Below, piece by piece: positions 17,393 to 26,674 of a stretch of DNA of 64,000 bases. The notes beneath the pieces are model-generated. The model ran no database searches. It was given only the letters and a program-made list of their open reading frames with translations, and was not told where the DNA came from. Origin of the DNA: Pseudomonas putida (GTDB taxonomy: Bacteria > Pseudomonadota > Gammaproteobacteria > Pseudomonadales > Pseudomonadaceae); contig NZ_CP066306.1 of the NCBI RefSeq assembly GCF_016406145.1, positions 3,410,001 to 3,474,000 on the forward strand, read 5' to 3'. The translations under genes and the position numbers were made by a program. Every line of letters starts with the position of its first letter. The first letter of the stretch is position 1.

Positions 17393-18310
17393 TCAGGGGC
17401 TGATCGGCCCCAACGGCTGAACCTCGCGAATCAGGTCAATCAACAGCCGCAAGCCCACCGGCAATTGCCGGTGGCTCGAGTAATACATGTGAAAACCCGG
17501 CGCGACGCTGGACCAGTCATCCAGCACCCTCACTAAATCGCCGCTGGCCACCAGCGGCGCAATCACTGGCTCCGGTGCGTACATCAACCCCGCGCCATGA
17601 CGAATCAGTGACACGCCAATGCGCGTCTCATCAATGGTAGTCGCACCCGGAACAGCGATGGCCAACTGCTCACCATTTTTCTCGAATTCCCAGTCGTACA
17701 TACGGTCATTGCCCAGGCGAATGCGTAAGCAACGGTGCTTAAGCAAGTCCTGCGGATGTTTCGGCTCGCCAAAGCGCTGAAGGTAGTTGGCAGTGCCCGC
17801 CACCACCCAGCGGATGTCCGGCGACAGGCGCTGGGCAATCATGTCTTCAGGCACCGTTCCACCGTAACGAATGCCCGCGTCATGCCCACCACCAATCACA
17901 TCTACCAAACGGTTGGTTACCGTCAGGTCGATTTCGATGTCGGGGTAGCGGTCATTGAAAAGGGGTAATACGGGGCCGAGCAGCAAGTCCGCGCCATCGC
18001 TCAAGGTATTCAAACGAATACGCCCGGTAGGCTCATCGCGGTAGCGATTGAGCACCTCCATCGCCTGGCCGATTTCATCGATAGGCCCACTGATCAGCGT
18101 ATGCAACTCTTCGCCGGCGGCGGTCAAGGTTACGCTGCGGGTGGTTCTGTTTAGCAGGCGAACACCAAGGCGAGTCTCCAGCCCCTTGATCGCATGACTA
18201 AGCGCCGATGCGCTGATGCCCACCTCAAGCCCGGCCCGGTTGAAGCTCTGGTGGCGGACGATGGCCAGGAAGTAGACGAAGTCGGCCAGATTGGCACGGC
18301 TGAGTTGCAT
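17393..18310 (-). CDS. LysR-family regulator
   Basis: 305 residues with an N-terminal helix-turn-helix ('NRAGLEVGISASALSHAIKG', 'LGVRLLNRTTRSVTLTAAGE') and a LysR effector domain from about 90. It is convergent with the cupin/CMD genes. The ABM gene and SDR stub lie further on. Regulators of this subgroup often control oxidoreductases; no target can be fixed from the sequence. Confidence 0.88.
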   Translation of the reverse strand: MQLSRANLADFVYFLAIVRHQSFNRAGLEVGISASALSHAIKGLETRLGVRLLNRTTRSVTLTAAGEELHTLISGPIDEIGQAMEVLNRYRDEPTGRIRLNTLSDGADLLLGPVLPLFNDRYPDIEIDLTVTNRLVDVIGGGHDAGIRYGGTVPEDMIAQRLSPDIRWVVAGTANYLQRFGEPKHPQDLLKHRCLRIRLGNDRMYDWEFEKNGEQLAIAVPGATTIDETRIGVSLIRHGAGLMYAPEPVIAPLVASGDLVRVLDDWSSVAPGFHMYYSSHRQLPVGLRLLIDLIREVQPLGPISP

Positions 18311-18908
18311 GGGACCTCTCCTGCTGGCAAATACGTGTGCAGCAGTCTCTATACCAGCATTAGCGGCATTCGTTAATTGGAAGCAGATTGAGCGAGAACA
18401 ATTGAATCGTGGGATCGATTACCTTCCATTGGCCCCTCCCCCCCAATGACCGGACGTTTTCAGTGTTTCGCATAAAAACTCCAGTGCCCGCTGGAAGACC
18501 GGATGACAGTCGGCCTAGGGAAGATTGTCGAGCGAGGCCCAGAAAAACTCTCCCTATGCGGCAAATAACCTTGAGTGTTTGCTTTTGGCCGAGTCTTAGC
18601 CTTCGTGACGGGCAGCTTCGGGCCCAGTGTGTGTAAAAACACTCTCCAATCGTAGCGCCGCATGGTTCGAGTTTAACCCCACATCCATGCCCGATTGCTT
18701 TCGACTATTTGCGACCTTGGATGAAGCAGCCGAGGCAAATCCAATTGGGCTCCGAGTCGGCAACCGATTGGTCTTGCTTGGGCGGATCTCCATCTGTCGG
18801 AAGCCAGAGAGCCCACAGCGATCTTCGGAGTGGGCCCCCTTCCATGCAGAATATTAAGCTTCGATCGCAGTGCCCCTAATGTCCCGGAGCAGAGGTATGG
18901 ACGGTGCA
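18311..18908. other. 598-bp gap without a recognisable gene
   Basis: Several short open frames on both strands have no family resemblance and no ribosome-binding site. Around 18605-18640 the sequence has the look of an insertion-sequence terminus, but no partner repeat or transposase relic was seen. Promoters for the LysR gene must lie at its left end. Confidence 0.5.
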
Positions 18909-19166
18909 TCAGTTATTTGAACAACCATTCCCCACAATGCGGTACTCCATGATATGCCGCTCGCCTTTGGAGTCGTCGTAAGTCAGCTGCATCGGCACAA
19001 CATCGCAGACATTGGGCACCGGCGTAACAGCCACAACGTGCGCGATATCTAGATTCTGAGAGTAGCGATAGGGTTCGACGGTAGTTTGTGCAGTTTGAGC
19101 ACCTTGGTCATCGGCCATAGCAACAGAACCAAGACAGCCTAGGAACAAAACGAGTAACAGTTTCAT
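18909..19166 (-). CDS. Small exported DUF2790-type protein
   Basis: 85 residues starting at the ATG preceded by AGGTGA; a GTG three codons upstream is a less likely start. Signal peptide at about 1-19 ('LLVLFLGCLGSVAMA'). The mature part contains 'VEPYRYSQNLDIAHVVAVTP', the hallmark of the pseudomonad DUF2790 family, and two cysteines that could form a disulfide. In Pseudomonas these small periplasmic proteins are often linked to metal or stress responses; the role is unknown. Confidence 0.75.
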   Translation of the reverse strand: MKLLLVLFLGCLGSVAMADDQGAQTAQTTVEPYRYSQNLDIAHVVAVTPVPNVCDVVPMQLTYDDSKGERHIMEYRIVGNGCSNN

Positions 19167-19275
19167 GGTAATCACCTGTACTGAGGGCGTAAGAAGGCCT
19201 GAGCATCCAATCGGCGCTCGGTCCTCATAAATGCTGGGGGTGGCCCGGCGCAGTCAGGCGCCGGGCTGAACTACA

Positions 19276-19746
19276 TCAGAAGGGCTTGGTAGGCAGGTAC
19301 TTGCCGTCCAGGGTGATCACAGCACGGTGGCCACCGTCCGGGTCTTCGACCTTCTTGATGTCCAGCTTGAAGTTGATGGCACTGATGATGCCGTCGCCGA
19401 ACTTCTCGTGGACCAGAGCTTTGAGGGTGGTTCCATACACCGACATCATTTCGTAGAAGCGGTAGATGGTTGGGTCGCTCGGCACGCCGTCGAAGAAGCT
19501 GCCGCGGACCGGCATCGATTGCAGCAGTGCGACTTGATCAGCATCGAGGTCGAGCTTATCGCCTACGACCTTCGCGGCGCTTTCAGGCAGAGGATGTTGG
19601 CCAAGCAATGCAGCGGTAACAAAGGCCTCGGACAGGCCGGTACCGTCAACGATTTGCGCAAAGGACAGGTCCTTGCGAGCCTTGGCCAGAATGATAACTT
19701 CGGTCAGTTCTTGGCGAGCGGTGCGGGTGGCTTGAGTCTGGATCAT
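19276..19746 (-). CDS. cynS: Cyanate hydratase (cyanase)
   Basis: 156 residues, the standard cyanase length. The three catalytic residues fall at exactly the E. coli positions: R96 and E99 in 'IYRFYEMM' and S122 in 'GIISAINF'. The N-terminal helical domain and C-terminal intertwined dimer domain are complete. The enzyme converts cyanate plus bicarbonate to ammonia and carbon dioxide. It follows cynT by 39 bp in a typical cynTS operon. Confidence 0.95.
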   Translation of the reverse strand: MIQTQATRTARQELTEVIILAKARKDLSFAQIVDGTGLSEAFVTAALLGQHPLPESAAKVVGDKLDLDADQVALLQSMPVRGSFFDGVPSDPTIYRFYEMMSVYGTTLKALVHEKFGDGIISAINFKLDIKKVEDPDGGHRAVITLDGKYLPTKPF

Positions 19747-19785
19747 GGTGAATCTCCTGGCTAAGTAAAGGTGCAGGTACAGGTT

Positions 19786-20445
19786 TCAGGCGACGTGCCT
19801 GGCTTGCTGGGAAACGGCGTGGACCTCTGGGTTTTCCGCGAGAGACACGAAGGTGCCGGTACTGCCATCAAAGGCGTCGATACCTCCGGTCTCGATGTCA
19901 TAGATCCAGCCATGCAGGGTCACGCGGCCTTCTTCGAGAGCCAGGCGAACGGATGGGTGGGTCTGGATGTTGGCCAGTTGCGCGATCACGTTCTCGCGCA
20001 CCATGGAGGCGACTTTGCTGGGCTTATCCACGTGATGACGGGCCTCATTAACTACCTTGGCCGAGTCGGCGTAGCGCAACCAGCCGGCCACAGCGGGCAT
20101 GTGATCCAGGCATTTGCAGGTGGCGATGGCGGTCATCGCACCGCAGTCGGAGTGGCCGCAGATCACGATGTCTGCAACGTTAAGTCCGGCGACCGCGTAT
20201 TCGACCGAAGCCGAAACGCCACCCGGCTCTGGCCCATACGACGGCACGATATTGCCGGCGTTGCGGATTACAAACAGATCGCCTGGCTCGCGTTGGGTGA
20301 CCAGCTCAGGCACCAGTCGGCTATCAGAGCAGGAGATGAAGAGAGCCTTTGGCGCCTGCTGATTGGCAAGGTCCTTGAACAGTTTGACCCGCTCAGGGAA
20401 AGCGTTTTTTTGAAACTTCAGAAATCCGTCGATGATCGCTTTCAT
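19786..20445 (-). CDS. cynT: Beta-class carbonic anhydrase of the cyanase operon
   Basis: 219 residues. Zinc ligands C39, H98 and C101 are visible ('ISCSDSR' with the D41-R43 pair, 'CGHSDCGAM'). CynT restores bicarbonate from the carbon dioxide released by cyanase, keeping substrate available. It is the first gene of cynTS and is divergent from cynR across 110 bp. Confidence 0.93.
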   Translation of the reverse strand: MKAIIDGFLKFQKNAFPERVKLFKDLANQQAPKALFISCSDSRLVPELVTQREPGDLFVIRNAGNIVPSYGPEPGGVSASVEYAVAGLNVADIVICGHSDCGAMTAIATCKCLDHMPAVAGWLRYADSAKVVNEARHHVDKPSKVASMVRENVIAQLANIQTHPSVRLALEEGRVTLHGWIYDIETGGIDAFDGSTGTFVSLAENPEVHAVSQQARHVA

Positions 20446-20534
20446 GGCTACTGTCTCAATGTCGCTGGGTGTGAGACAAAGATTAAGCAGTGCATGACAT
20501 AAGGTAAAAGTCTCATTTATTATGAGTCGGATCA

Positions 20535-20555
20535 GATTATCTTATGGGTATAATC
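20535..20555. promoter_or_regulatory. Inverted repeat in the cynR-cynT gap, candidate CynR site
   Basis: GATTAT, nine bases, ATAATC: a perfect inverted repeat containing the T-N11-A pattern of LysR-type boxes, ending at the base before the cynR ATG. Autoregulatory binding here is plausible; this is inference from position. Confidence 0.45.
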
Positions 20556-21443
20556 ATGCTCGCTCGACACATCCAGTACTTTCTGGCCGTTGCGGAACAT
20601 CTCAGTTTCACAAAGGCTGCAGCGGCGCTGCATGTCTCTCAGCCGGCCCTTTCTCAGCAAGTAAGGCAGTTGGAAGAAAGCCTTGGAGCCCAGTTGTTTG
20701 ACCGATCAGGCCGCACGACGCGTTTGACTGACGCGGGCGATGTCTATCTTCTCTACGCGCGCCGTGCGTATCAGGAATTGCAGGAAGCCAAAAGAGCTAT
20801 ACATGATGTCAGCGACCTCAGCCGTGGCTCATTGCGTGTTGCCGTAACGCCGACGTTCACAACCTATCTGGTGGGGCCGCTGATCGAGGCATTTCACTTC
20901 AGGTACCCCAACATCATCGTCAATCTGAAAGAGATCTCCCAGGAGCGTATCGAGGAGCTGCTGTTGGCGGGAGAGTTGGACGTAGGGATCGCATTCGATG
21001 AAATACATGCACCGGACATCGAAGCCATCCCCTTGCTGAACGAAACGCTCGCTTTGGTTATGAACCGCAGACACCGCCTGGCCGAGGAACGCTCCATTAC
21101 CTCGCACGGCCTGAGTGCTGAGTCTCTAGTCTTGCTCAGCACAGAGTTTGCGACTCGCGAGCAAATCGACCGTTACTGCCGCAAATATGAGATTCGCCCC
21201 AAGGTTCAGATGGAGGCCAATGCCCTAGGCGCAGTGATCGAGATCGTTCGACGAACGAATCTCTCGACCTTATTGCCTGCCAGAATTGCGTTGGCCCATG
21301 ACGACTTGGTGGCCATCACGCTGGAGCCGGAGCGCTTGCAGCGACGGGCTGTTCTAATGCGGCGCAAAGACGCTTTTCTGAGCGCGGCGGTGCGAATCTT
21401 CATCGAGCTGGCTAAAGAAGTATCCAGCGATCTTGATCAGTGA
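20556..21443 (+). CDS. cynR: LysR-family activator of the cyanase operon
   Basis: 295 residues from '[20 protein letters not shown]', which lines up with the start of E. coli CynR; an ATG four codons upstream is in frame but overlaps the inverted repeat. Helix-turn-helix '[20 protein letters not shown]', then an effector domain with '[18 protein letters not shown]' and '[15 protein letters not shown]' close to CynR. In E. coli it activates cyn genes in response to cyanate. No cynX transporter is present here. Confidence 0.92.
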   Translation: MLARHIQYFLAVAEHLSFTKAAAALHVSQPALSQQVRQLEESLGAQLFDRSGRTTRLTDAGDVYLLYARRAYQELQEAKRAIHDVSDLSRGSLRVAVTPTFTTYLVGPLIEAFHFRYPNIIVNLKEISQERIEELLLAGELDVGIAFDEIHAPDIEAIPLLNETLALVMNRRHRLAEERSITSHGLSAESLVLLSTEFATREQIDRYCRKYEIRPKVQMEANALGAVIEIVRRTNLSTLLPARIALAHDDLVAITLEPERLQRRAVLMRRKDAFLSAAVRIFIELAKEVSSDLDQ

Positions 21444-21572
21444 GCTTTGCGCGACCGACGAAGCGGAGTTTGGAAGGAGAGGAAAGCCCCCTATTGGCTT
21501 TCTAGGCGCCGACGGCGCGCTGATGTGTAGCACAAATCACAATAGGGATGACGCATGGCGTCTGAGCGAAGA

Positions 21573-21604
21573 AACCTGACCCTTTAAGTCAAAAGGATCA
21601 GGTT
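21573..21604 (-). terminator. Terminator-like inverted repeat downstream of DUF1348 copy A
   Basis: AACCTGACCCTTT and AAAGGATCAGGTT form a 13-bp stem with one mismatch and a seven-base loop, 9 bp beyond the stop of the minus-strand gene. A weakly T-rich run follows on that strand. Confidence 0.5.
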
Positions 21605-21613
21605 AACGATGAC

Positions 21614-22090
21614 TTACAGGCCTAGCTCGGACAGGCCTGGGTGGTCATCCGGACGGCGGCCCAGCGGCCAGTGGAACTTACGCTCGCTTTCTTTGATAGG
21701 CATGTCGTTTACGCAGGCGAAGCGACGGTGCATCAGGCCATCAGCTTCAAACTCCCAGTTCTCGTTGCCGTAGGAGCGGAACCAGTTACCGGAATCATCA
21801 TGCCACTCGTACGCGTAACGGACGGCGATGCGGTTGTCGGTAAAAGCCCAGAGCTCTTTGATCAGGCGATAATCCAGTTCTTTTTTCCACTTGCGGGTGA
21901 GGAAATCTTTGGCCTCTTCACGGTTGGTAGCAAACTCAGCGCGGTTACGCCATTTGGTATCCAGCGTGTAGGCGAGCGAGACTTTTTCCGCGTCGCGGCT
22001 GTTCCAACCATCTTCAGCCAGGCGAACTTTTTCAATCGCTGTTTCGCGAGTAAAAGGAGGAAGTGGCGGGCGAGCTTGGGTATTGGACAT
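21614..22090 (-). CDS. DUF1348 / NTF2-like protein, copy A
   Basis: 158 residues of the DUF1348 family, a small SnoaL/NTF2-like alpha+beta barrel ('[20 protein letters not shown]', '[20 protein letters not shown]'). It is about 97% identical to copy B 349 bp away; visible differences include K/R in 'DTKWR' and S/T in 'HPGLSELGL'. The upstream 25 bp are also related, so the duplicated unit includes the start region. No function is known for the family. Confidence 0.85.
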   Translation of the reverse strand: MSNTQARPPLPPFTRETAIEKVRLAEDGWNSRDAEKVSLAYTLDTKWRNRAEFATNREEAKDFLTRKWKKELDYRLIKELWAFTDNRIAVRYAYEWHDDSGNWFRSYGNENWEFEADGLMHRRFACVNDMPIKESERKFHWPLGRRPDDHPGLSELGL

Positions 22091-22438
22091 GGTGGTGCCT
22101 CCAGATTAATTGGATAATTGAGTAAGCCAGTGCCAGTACATCGCAGGCCTGAAGAAAGGCCCGTCAAACCATCAACTGTGAAAGTTGAACTGCATTACTA
22201 ACGACAGCATTAACATCTATTGCCGGCGCCTTGACGAAAGCGGTCGCCATTAATAGAGATGCTATTGATGTAGGCGTGCGCATCCTCGGAATTTGGTTTC
22301 CGTGGAAAAACATTCAGTAGCGTCGTGCTTATGCAAGAAGGCGTTCGTACTTTACCTGCAGTGGCAGCAATCGAATTTAAATTACATTCTGCCTAGCCAA
22401 GCATCCTGAGCTTGAAAGAATCTATAGCGGTGCCGGAG
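22091..22438. other. 348-bp spacer between the two DUF1348 genes
   Basis: The first bases next to copy A resemble those upstream of copy B, including GGTG/GTAG..CTCCAG and TTGGATA, marking the end of the duplicated unit. The rest has no convincing gene. A short minus-strand frame reading 'AYINSISING' recalls the C-terminus of an SDR but is too short to claim. Confidence 0.5.
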
Positions 22439-22915
22439 TTACAGCCCCAACTCAGTCAGCCCCGGATGATCATCTGGACGGCGGCCCAGCGGCCAGTGGA
22501 ACTTGCGCTCGCTTTCCTTGATAGGCATGTCGTTTACGCAGGCGAAGCGACGGTGCATCAGGCCATCAGCTTCAAACTCCCAGTTCTCGTTGCCGTAGGA
22601 GCGGAACCAGTTACCGGAATCATCATGCCACTCGTACGCGTAACGGACGGCGATGCGGTTGTCGGTAAAAGCCCAGAGCTCTTTGATCAGGCGATAATCC
22701 AGTTCTTTTTTCCACTTGCGGGTGAGGAAATCTTTGGCCTCTTCACGGTTGGTAGCAAACTCAGCGCGGTTACGCCATCTGGTATCCAGCGTGTAGGCGA
22801 GCGAGACTTTTTCCGCGTCGCGGCTGTTCCAACCATCTTCAGCCAGGCGAACTTTTTCAATCGCTGTTTCGCGAGTGAAAGGAGGAAGTGGCGGGCGAGT
22901 TTGGGCATTGGACAT
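22439..22915 (-). CDS. DUF1348 / NTF2-like protein, copy B
   Basis: 158 residues, nearly the same as copy A. It lies 60 bp downstream of a TetR gene on the same strand, so it is probably the original locus and co-transcribed with the regulator. Copy A would then be the duplicate. The NTF2-like fold binds or isomerises small hydrophobic compounds in characterised relatives; nothing specific is known for DUF1348. Confidence 0.85.
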   Translation of the reverse strand: MSNAQTRPPLPPFTRETAIEKVRLAEDGWNSRDAEKVSLAYTLDTRWRNRAEFATNREEAKDFLTRKWKKELDYRLIKELWAFTDNRIAVRYAYEWHDDSGNWFRSYGNENWEFEADGLMHRRFACVNDMPIKESERKFHWPLGRRPDDHPGLTELGL

Positions 22916-22975
22916 GGTAGTGACTCCAGTCTAGTTGGATAGATAAGTGTGAGTGGTGTCTCTGAAGCTCAAGCT

Positions 22976-23545
22976 TTAGGGCGCGAGCTCTTTCAGCAAC
23001 ATCTGCGCAACTTCCTTTGCATTATCCGCAGCGTGATAATCACCCATAACCCGAGCCGTGGTGATTGCGCCTTCCATCAAAATAAATAACTGCCTGGCTA
23101 AGTCCAACGGTTGATCGGTGTTCAATTGTTCAGTCAGCTCAAACGTATAGTCTAAGAGCTTTTGCTTGTGCAGCTTTGCGATCTGGCGGATGGGGTCATC
23201 GGGATCCCCTACCTCGCCTGCCGTGTTAATGAACGCACAGCCGCGGAAACCATCGGTCTCGAACCAGCCCTTCAAAACAGTAAACATGCTCAGTATGCGA
23301 TCGTACGGCGTAGCGGCTTTGTCGCATTCAGTCCTGAACCATTGCATCCAGCGTACGTCACGGGCGCTCAAGGCCGCAGCTGCGACATCATCTTTGGTAG
23401 CGAAGTGGTTGTAGATACCCTTCCTTGACACGCCAGAGGTCTTCACCAGTAGGTCCATGCCCGTGGCATGAATCCCATTTTCGTAGATGAGTTTCTCGGC
23501 GGTGGCCAGGATCTGGGCTCTGTGATCTATCGTTGGTCTGCTCAT
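22976..23545 (-). CDS. TetR-family repressor upstream of DUF1348
   Basis: 189 residues starting at 'MSRPTIDHRAQILATAEKLI'; an in-frame upstream extension of 69 residues runs across the operator and is not expected to be translated. Helix-turn-helix 'TGMDLLVKTSGVSRKGIYNH'. The C-terminal part ('WFETDGFRGCAFINTAGEVG') is of the AcuR/NemR-like group, which senses electrophiles through cysteines; one such cysteine is present. A perfect palindrome 11 bp before the start suggests autorepression. Confidence 0.85.
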   Translation of the reverse strand: MSRPTIDHRAQILATAEKLIYENGIHATGMDLLVKTSGVSRKGIYNHFATKDDVAAAALSARDVRWMQWFRTECDKAATPYDRILSMFTVLKGWFETDGFRGCAFINTAGEVGDPDDPIRQIAKLHKQKLLDYTFELTEQLNTDQPLDLARQLFILMEGAITTARVMGDYHAADNAKEVAQMLLKELAP

Positions 23546-23556
23546 GGATTCAATGT

Positions 23557-23570
23557 AGAACGATCGTTCT
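23557..23570. promoter_or_regulatory. Perfect 14-bp palindrome, TetR operator candidate
   Basis: AGAACGATCGTTCT is a perfect palindrome 11 bp upstream of the TetR start. Position, symmetry and length are those of a TetR-family operator. Confidence 0.6.
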
Positions 23571-23642
23571 CTCCGGTCAAGCACCATAAGGTGATTTCTT
23601 CGATTAAAGGAGCGCGCCCCAGTGATAGACAGCTTCGGGCAA

Positions 23643-23768
23643 TCAGCCACGACCGCGTTCAGATGGATCGGGCGGCTCCAAGCTGGCCTCGTACCCAAGG
23701 GTCCTGACCCAGTCCTCATAGGCTCCGGGTGCCTCAAACGATTCGTGGGCAATGAAATGGATTCTCAT
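23643..23768 (-). pseudogene. Glutamine amidotransferase-like N-terminal fragment
   Basis: 41 codons starting 'MRIHFIAHESFEAPGAYEDW' and then 'VRTLGYEASL'. This matches the opening strand and helix of type 1 glutamine amidotransferases of the GMP-synthase-like group. The reading then becomes a charged tail and stops; the catalytic Cys-His-Glu part is absent. It is probably the 5' end of a gene cut by a deletion whose other side is now the TetR promoter. Confidence 0.45.
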
Positions 23769-24230
23769 GCATGGATTTCTAGTAATGGCCTGGTTGGCGA
23801 AAGTAGAGGTGGCGGTACTTGGAATGAATTCCTGGGCGGCCTCATCGTTTAACTTCCTGAAATGGACCCTATCCCAGCCAACGGCTGATGACGTCAGGTG
23901 GTGAGGAGAGCCTTTGGTACGGCTCAGGTGCACATTCGACGGCCTCGTCGGGGTGCGAGCGTGACTAGGCGGACGGCGAGAGCCCTCTGATGGCGCTGCC
24001 AAGGACAAAGCACGGCGCCTATCAATGGCTGGCGGGGCCGGCGGTCATCCGAGACTGATGCACCAATTTAATCGCGACCATAGCGGAAATATATTTTGCG
24101 CACAAAATGTTATCGCGCAAAGTAAATCCCAAGCACGAAGTAATCGCTCACACCTACGAGACACTTGAGAACGATCATGACCATTCCCAAAGCATTCGCC
24201 ACACCTACCCACGCCCTAGGAGCTCAAACC
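23769..24230. other. 462-bp gap upstream of the esterase gene
   Basis: No convincing gene. It contains the inverted repeat at 24095-24121 and presumably the esterase promoter. Short open frames have no family resemblance. Confidence 0.5.
24095..24121. promoter_or_regulatory. Inverted repeat TTTGCGC-N13-GCGCAAA
   Basis: Seven-base perfect arms separated by 13 AT-rich bases, about 110 bp before the esterase start. It looks like an operator for a dimeric regulator or part of the promoter; the regulator is not evident nearby. Confidence 0.45.
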
Positions 24231-25247
24231 ATGAAACTGTCCCGTACCCTCACCGCCGGCCTCCTGGCTCTGGCTGTCAACAGTGCCTTCGCCGCTGGTA
24301 GCCCGGGCGTGGAACACACCACCCAAGGCTTCCTTGAGGCTCTGGCTGCAGGCGGCGGCAAGCCGCTTGAGACCATGTCGCCTAAAGACGCCCGGTCAGT
24401 GCTGACCGGCGCCCAGGCAAGCGTGAAGGTCGACTTGTCCGGTATTCAGGTCGAGCGCCGTACCATCCAGGCCGATGGCCAGCCGCTGGAGATCCGGGTA
24501 GTGCGGCCGGAGGGCGCTAAGGGTGACCTGCCGGTGTTCATGTTCTTCCATGGTGGTGGATGGGTGTTGGGCGATTATCCGACCCACGAGCGGCTGATTC
24601 ACGACCTGGTAGTGGGCTCTCGTGCGGCGGCGGTCTACGTCGATTACACGCCATCGCCCGAGGCCAAGTTCCCCACAGCGATCAACCAGGCTTACGCTGC
24701 CACCCGCTGGGTCGCTGAGCATGGCAAGGAGATCGGTGTCGACGGCAGCCGCCTGGCTGTGGCTGGCAACAGCGTCGGCGGTAACATGGCTGCAGTAGTA
24801 GCCATCAAGGCGAAGGAAGCCGGAACACCGAAGTTGCGCTTCCAGGCACTGCTGTGGCCCGTGACTGATGCCAACTTCAACAACAGTTCCTACAACCAAT
24901 TCGCCGAAGGGCACTTCCTGACACGCAACATGATGCAGTGGTTCTGGGACAGCTACACCACTGATCCGAAGCAGCGCGACGACATTCACGCATCGCCGCT
25001 ACGTGCCAGCCTGGATCAGCTGAAAGGTTTACCGCCGGCACTGGTACAAACTGCTGAAATGGACGTGCTGCGTGATGAAGGTGAAGCCTATGCTCGCAAG
25101 TTGAATGCCGCCGGTGTTCCGGTAACCGCCGTGCGCTACAACGGGATGATTCACGACTTCGGCCTACTAAATGTCCTCGGCGAAGTCCCTGGCACGCGAA
25201 GTGCGATGGACCAGGCTGCACAGGCGATCAAGCAACACCTCCAGTAA
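24231..25247 (+). CDS. Exported alpha/beta-hydrolase, hormone-sensitive-lipase type
   Basis: 338 residues. Signal peptide at about 1-22, ending 'NSAFAA'; this start was preferred to one 22 codons upstream because it puts the signal sequence at the N-terminus. Oxyanion motif HGGGW at 107-111, nucleophile S181 in 'AGNSVGG', acid D278 and H309 in 'MIHDFGLLN' complete the triad. This is the HSL (family IV) esterase group, here directed to the periplasm. The substrate is unknown, likely a short-chain ester. Confidence 0.88.
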   Translation: MKLSRTLTAGLLALAVNSAFAAGSPGVEHTTQGFLEALAAGGGKPLETMSPKDARSVLTGAQASVKVDLSGIQVERRTIQADGQPLEIRVVRPEGAKGDLPVFMFFHGGGWVLGDYPTHERLIHDLVVGSRAAAVYVDYTPSPEAKFPTAINQAYAATRWVAEHGKEIGVDGSRLAVAGNSVGGNMAAVVAIKAKEAGTPKLRFQALLWPVTDANFNNSSYNQFAEGHFLTRNMMQWFWDSYTTDPKQRDDIHASPLRASLDQLKGLPPALVQTAEMDVLRDEGEAYARKLNAAGVPVTAVRYNGMIHDFGLLNVLGEVPGTRSAMDQAAQAIKQHLQ

Positions 25248-25374
25248 CAGCGGCAATAAGAACCGGGGCGAACGTTGTCGCCCTGGTCCTGCTCGGATAA
25301 GAGCCTTCTGGCGGATGGGAGTCTTGGCGATAAGGACGATCGCGTCCGCTTAAAAAATGCAGCCATTTGTCTCA

Positions 25375-25710
25375 TTAAGGGCGCACCTCTCCTGCGCTGG
25401 AGAGCAAATGTCGTCGCGCCATCCACAGGTTCGACAGGGCGAACAGTTTCACCATCTGCAGTGTTCTTCGCCAAGCCTCGGAAGCGCACTTTGGTATAAC
25501 TCGCTTTTTGACACCGGTATGGCCCGCATCAGCGCAGACCACGTTCTCAGCACGGTGTAGCAGTTTGTCGACTTGAGTCAGGTCCGCGACATTGGCCGCA
25601 GTGACCACCACGCTGTGCACCAGCCCCGAGTCATCGTCGACACCAGTGTCTGGCGCAGGCTTGCGCTTACCGGCGTACTCGGCGTCGCCTAAGGTCATTT
25701 GCTTCATCAT
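25375..25710 (-). mobile_element. Decayed IS5-family transposase
   Basis: Three separated parts of an IS5-type transposase are joined in one frame. The N-terminus is 'MMKQMTLGDAEYAGKRK'; the catalytic centre is 'GVDDDSGLVHSVVVTAANVA' with 'ENVVCADAGHTGVKKR'; the C-terminal end is 'LFALSNLWMARRHL'. About 200 residues are missing between them. An overlapping frame reads 'RFRGLAKNTA', showing a frameshift as well. No terminal inverted repeats were recognised. The element is inactive. Confidence 0.8.
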
Positions 25711-25774
25711 CGAAAAGCTCGGTGATTGGTGTCCGGGGACTTTGCCAAATCAGGAAGCCTTTTTCAGGATTTCC

Positions 25775-26263
25775 TTAGCGAGGCGGTGTGCCCATGTTCT
25801 GTTGATGCTGCATCATCTGATCCATCATCATTTGCTGCATCCCCATGTATCTGTCCATCATGTATTGGTGCTGCTTCATCCGCTCAGGTGTCATCTGGGA
25901 GTAATGGCTACCCATCTGTCCCCAGCCCATCTTGTGGCCGTTCCCCATCATGTGACCGCCCATCATGCCGCCGCCGCAGCACCCCAACATTCCATTCATC
26001 ATGTGCATTCCTTGCTGCATCATGACTTGGTGATCTTGCATTAGTTTCTGGCGCTGCGCTGGATCAGTGGTTTTCTGGATGAGGCTCATTTGTTCCTGCA
26101 TTTTTTTCAGGTTTTCTTGGGCCTTTGCCATTTCCTGATCAAATTGCTCAACGCTCATTGGCTGCTGAGTCGGATTGACGGTGGTAGAACCCTGCTGGGC
26201 AAAGGTTAGACCGGGGAAAAGCATAACCGTCAAAGCGAGGGCGACAAGTTTGGATGCTTTCAT
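25775..26263 (-). CDS. Methionine-rich exported protein
   Basis: 162 residues with a signal peptide (1-22, 'LTVMLFPGLTFAQ'). A glutamine/lysine-rich helical region (about 35-80) precedes a Met-, His- and Gly-rich C-terminal half with 'GMLGCCGGGMMGGHMMGNGH' and repeated MMxxMM. Such sequences bind copper or silver in the periplasm in characterised proteins, so a metal-binding or buffering role is likely but inferred. No known family is recognised. It stands alone; no copper regulator is adjacent. Confidence 0.75.
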   Translation of the reverse strand: MKASKLVALALTVMLFPGLTFAQQGSTTVNPTQQPMSVEQFDQEMAKAQENLKKMQEQMSLIQKTTDPAQRQKLMQDHQVMMQQGMHMMNGMLGCCGGGMMGGHMMGNGHKMGWGQMGSHYSQMTPERMKQHQYMMDRYMGMQQMMMDQMMQHQQNMGTPPR

Positions 26264-26674
26264 TGGTCAGATCCTTGCAGGGATGGTGGGCAGGAAATGA
26301 ATCGCGATTAGTCAAGCATAGGCCTCGGTTAACGGCGCAAACTGATTTAAGTCAAGGTTGACCCTGACACTTCAACAGGTGATGAGATGAAGAAGGGCCG
26401 TGATTACCGCATTTGGCCGGCCTCTACCCCGCCATCGGCAGGGTTGGGGCGCAAGTCGTGTTGTTCGTGGCAGTGAAAAATTCGCCTAGGGAAGTCAGTA
26501 ACATCGATTCATCACGAGACTGGTTGACATAGACCGATCAATATCCCCGCATCTTGAGCGCTGGAAACACCAAGAAATCAGATTTTCCCTCTTCCTTGTA
26601 GTCCATTTCCCAAACATACTCTCGCCGCACTTTTTCCGTTGCGGTCGCTTGGGCTGCGTTCTAGTCTCGGCAGG

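Noticed and set aside
18605..18645. Possible insertion-sequence terminus
   Set aside because: Only a vague resemblance to known IS ends; no matching inverted end and no transposase fragment in the gap.
22250..22330. SDR C-terminal remnant ('AYINSISING') between the DUF1348 copies
   Set aside because: About ten residues of resemblance only; below what can be claimed.
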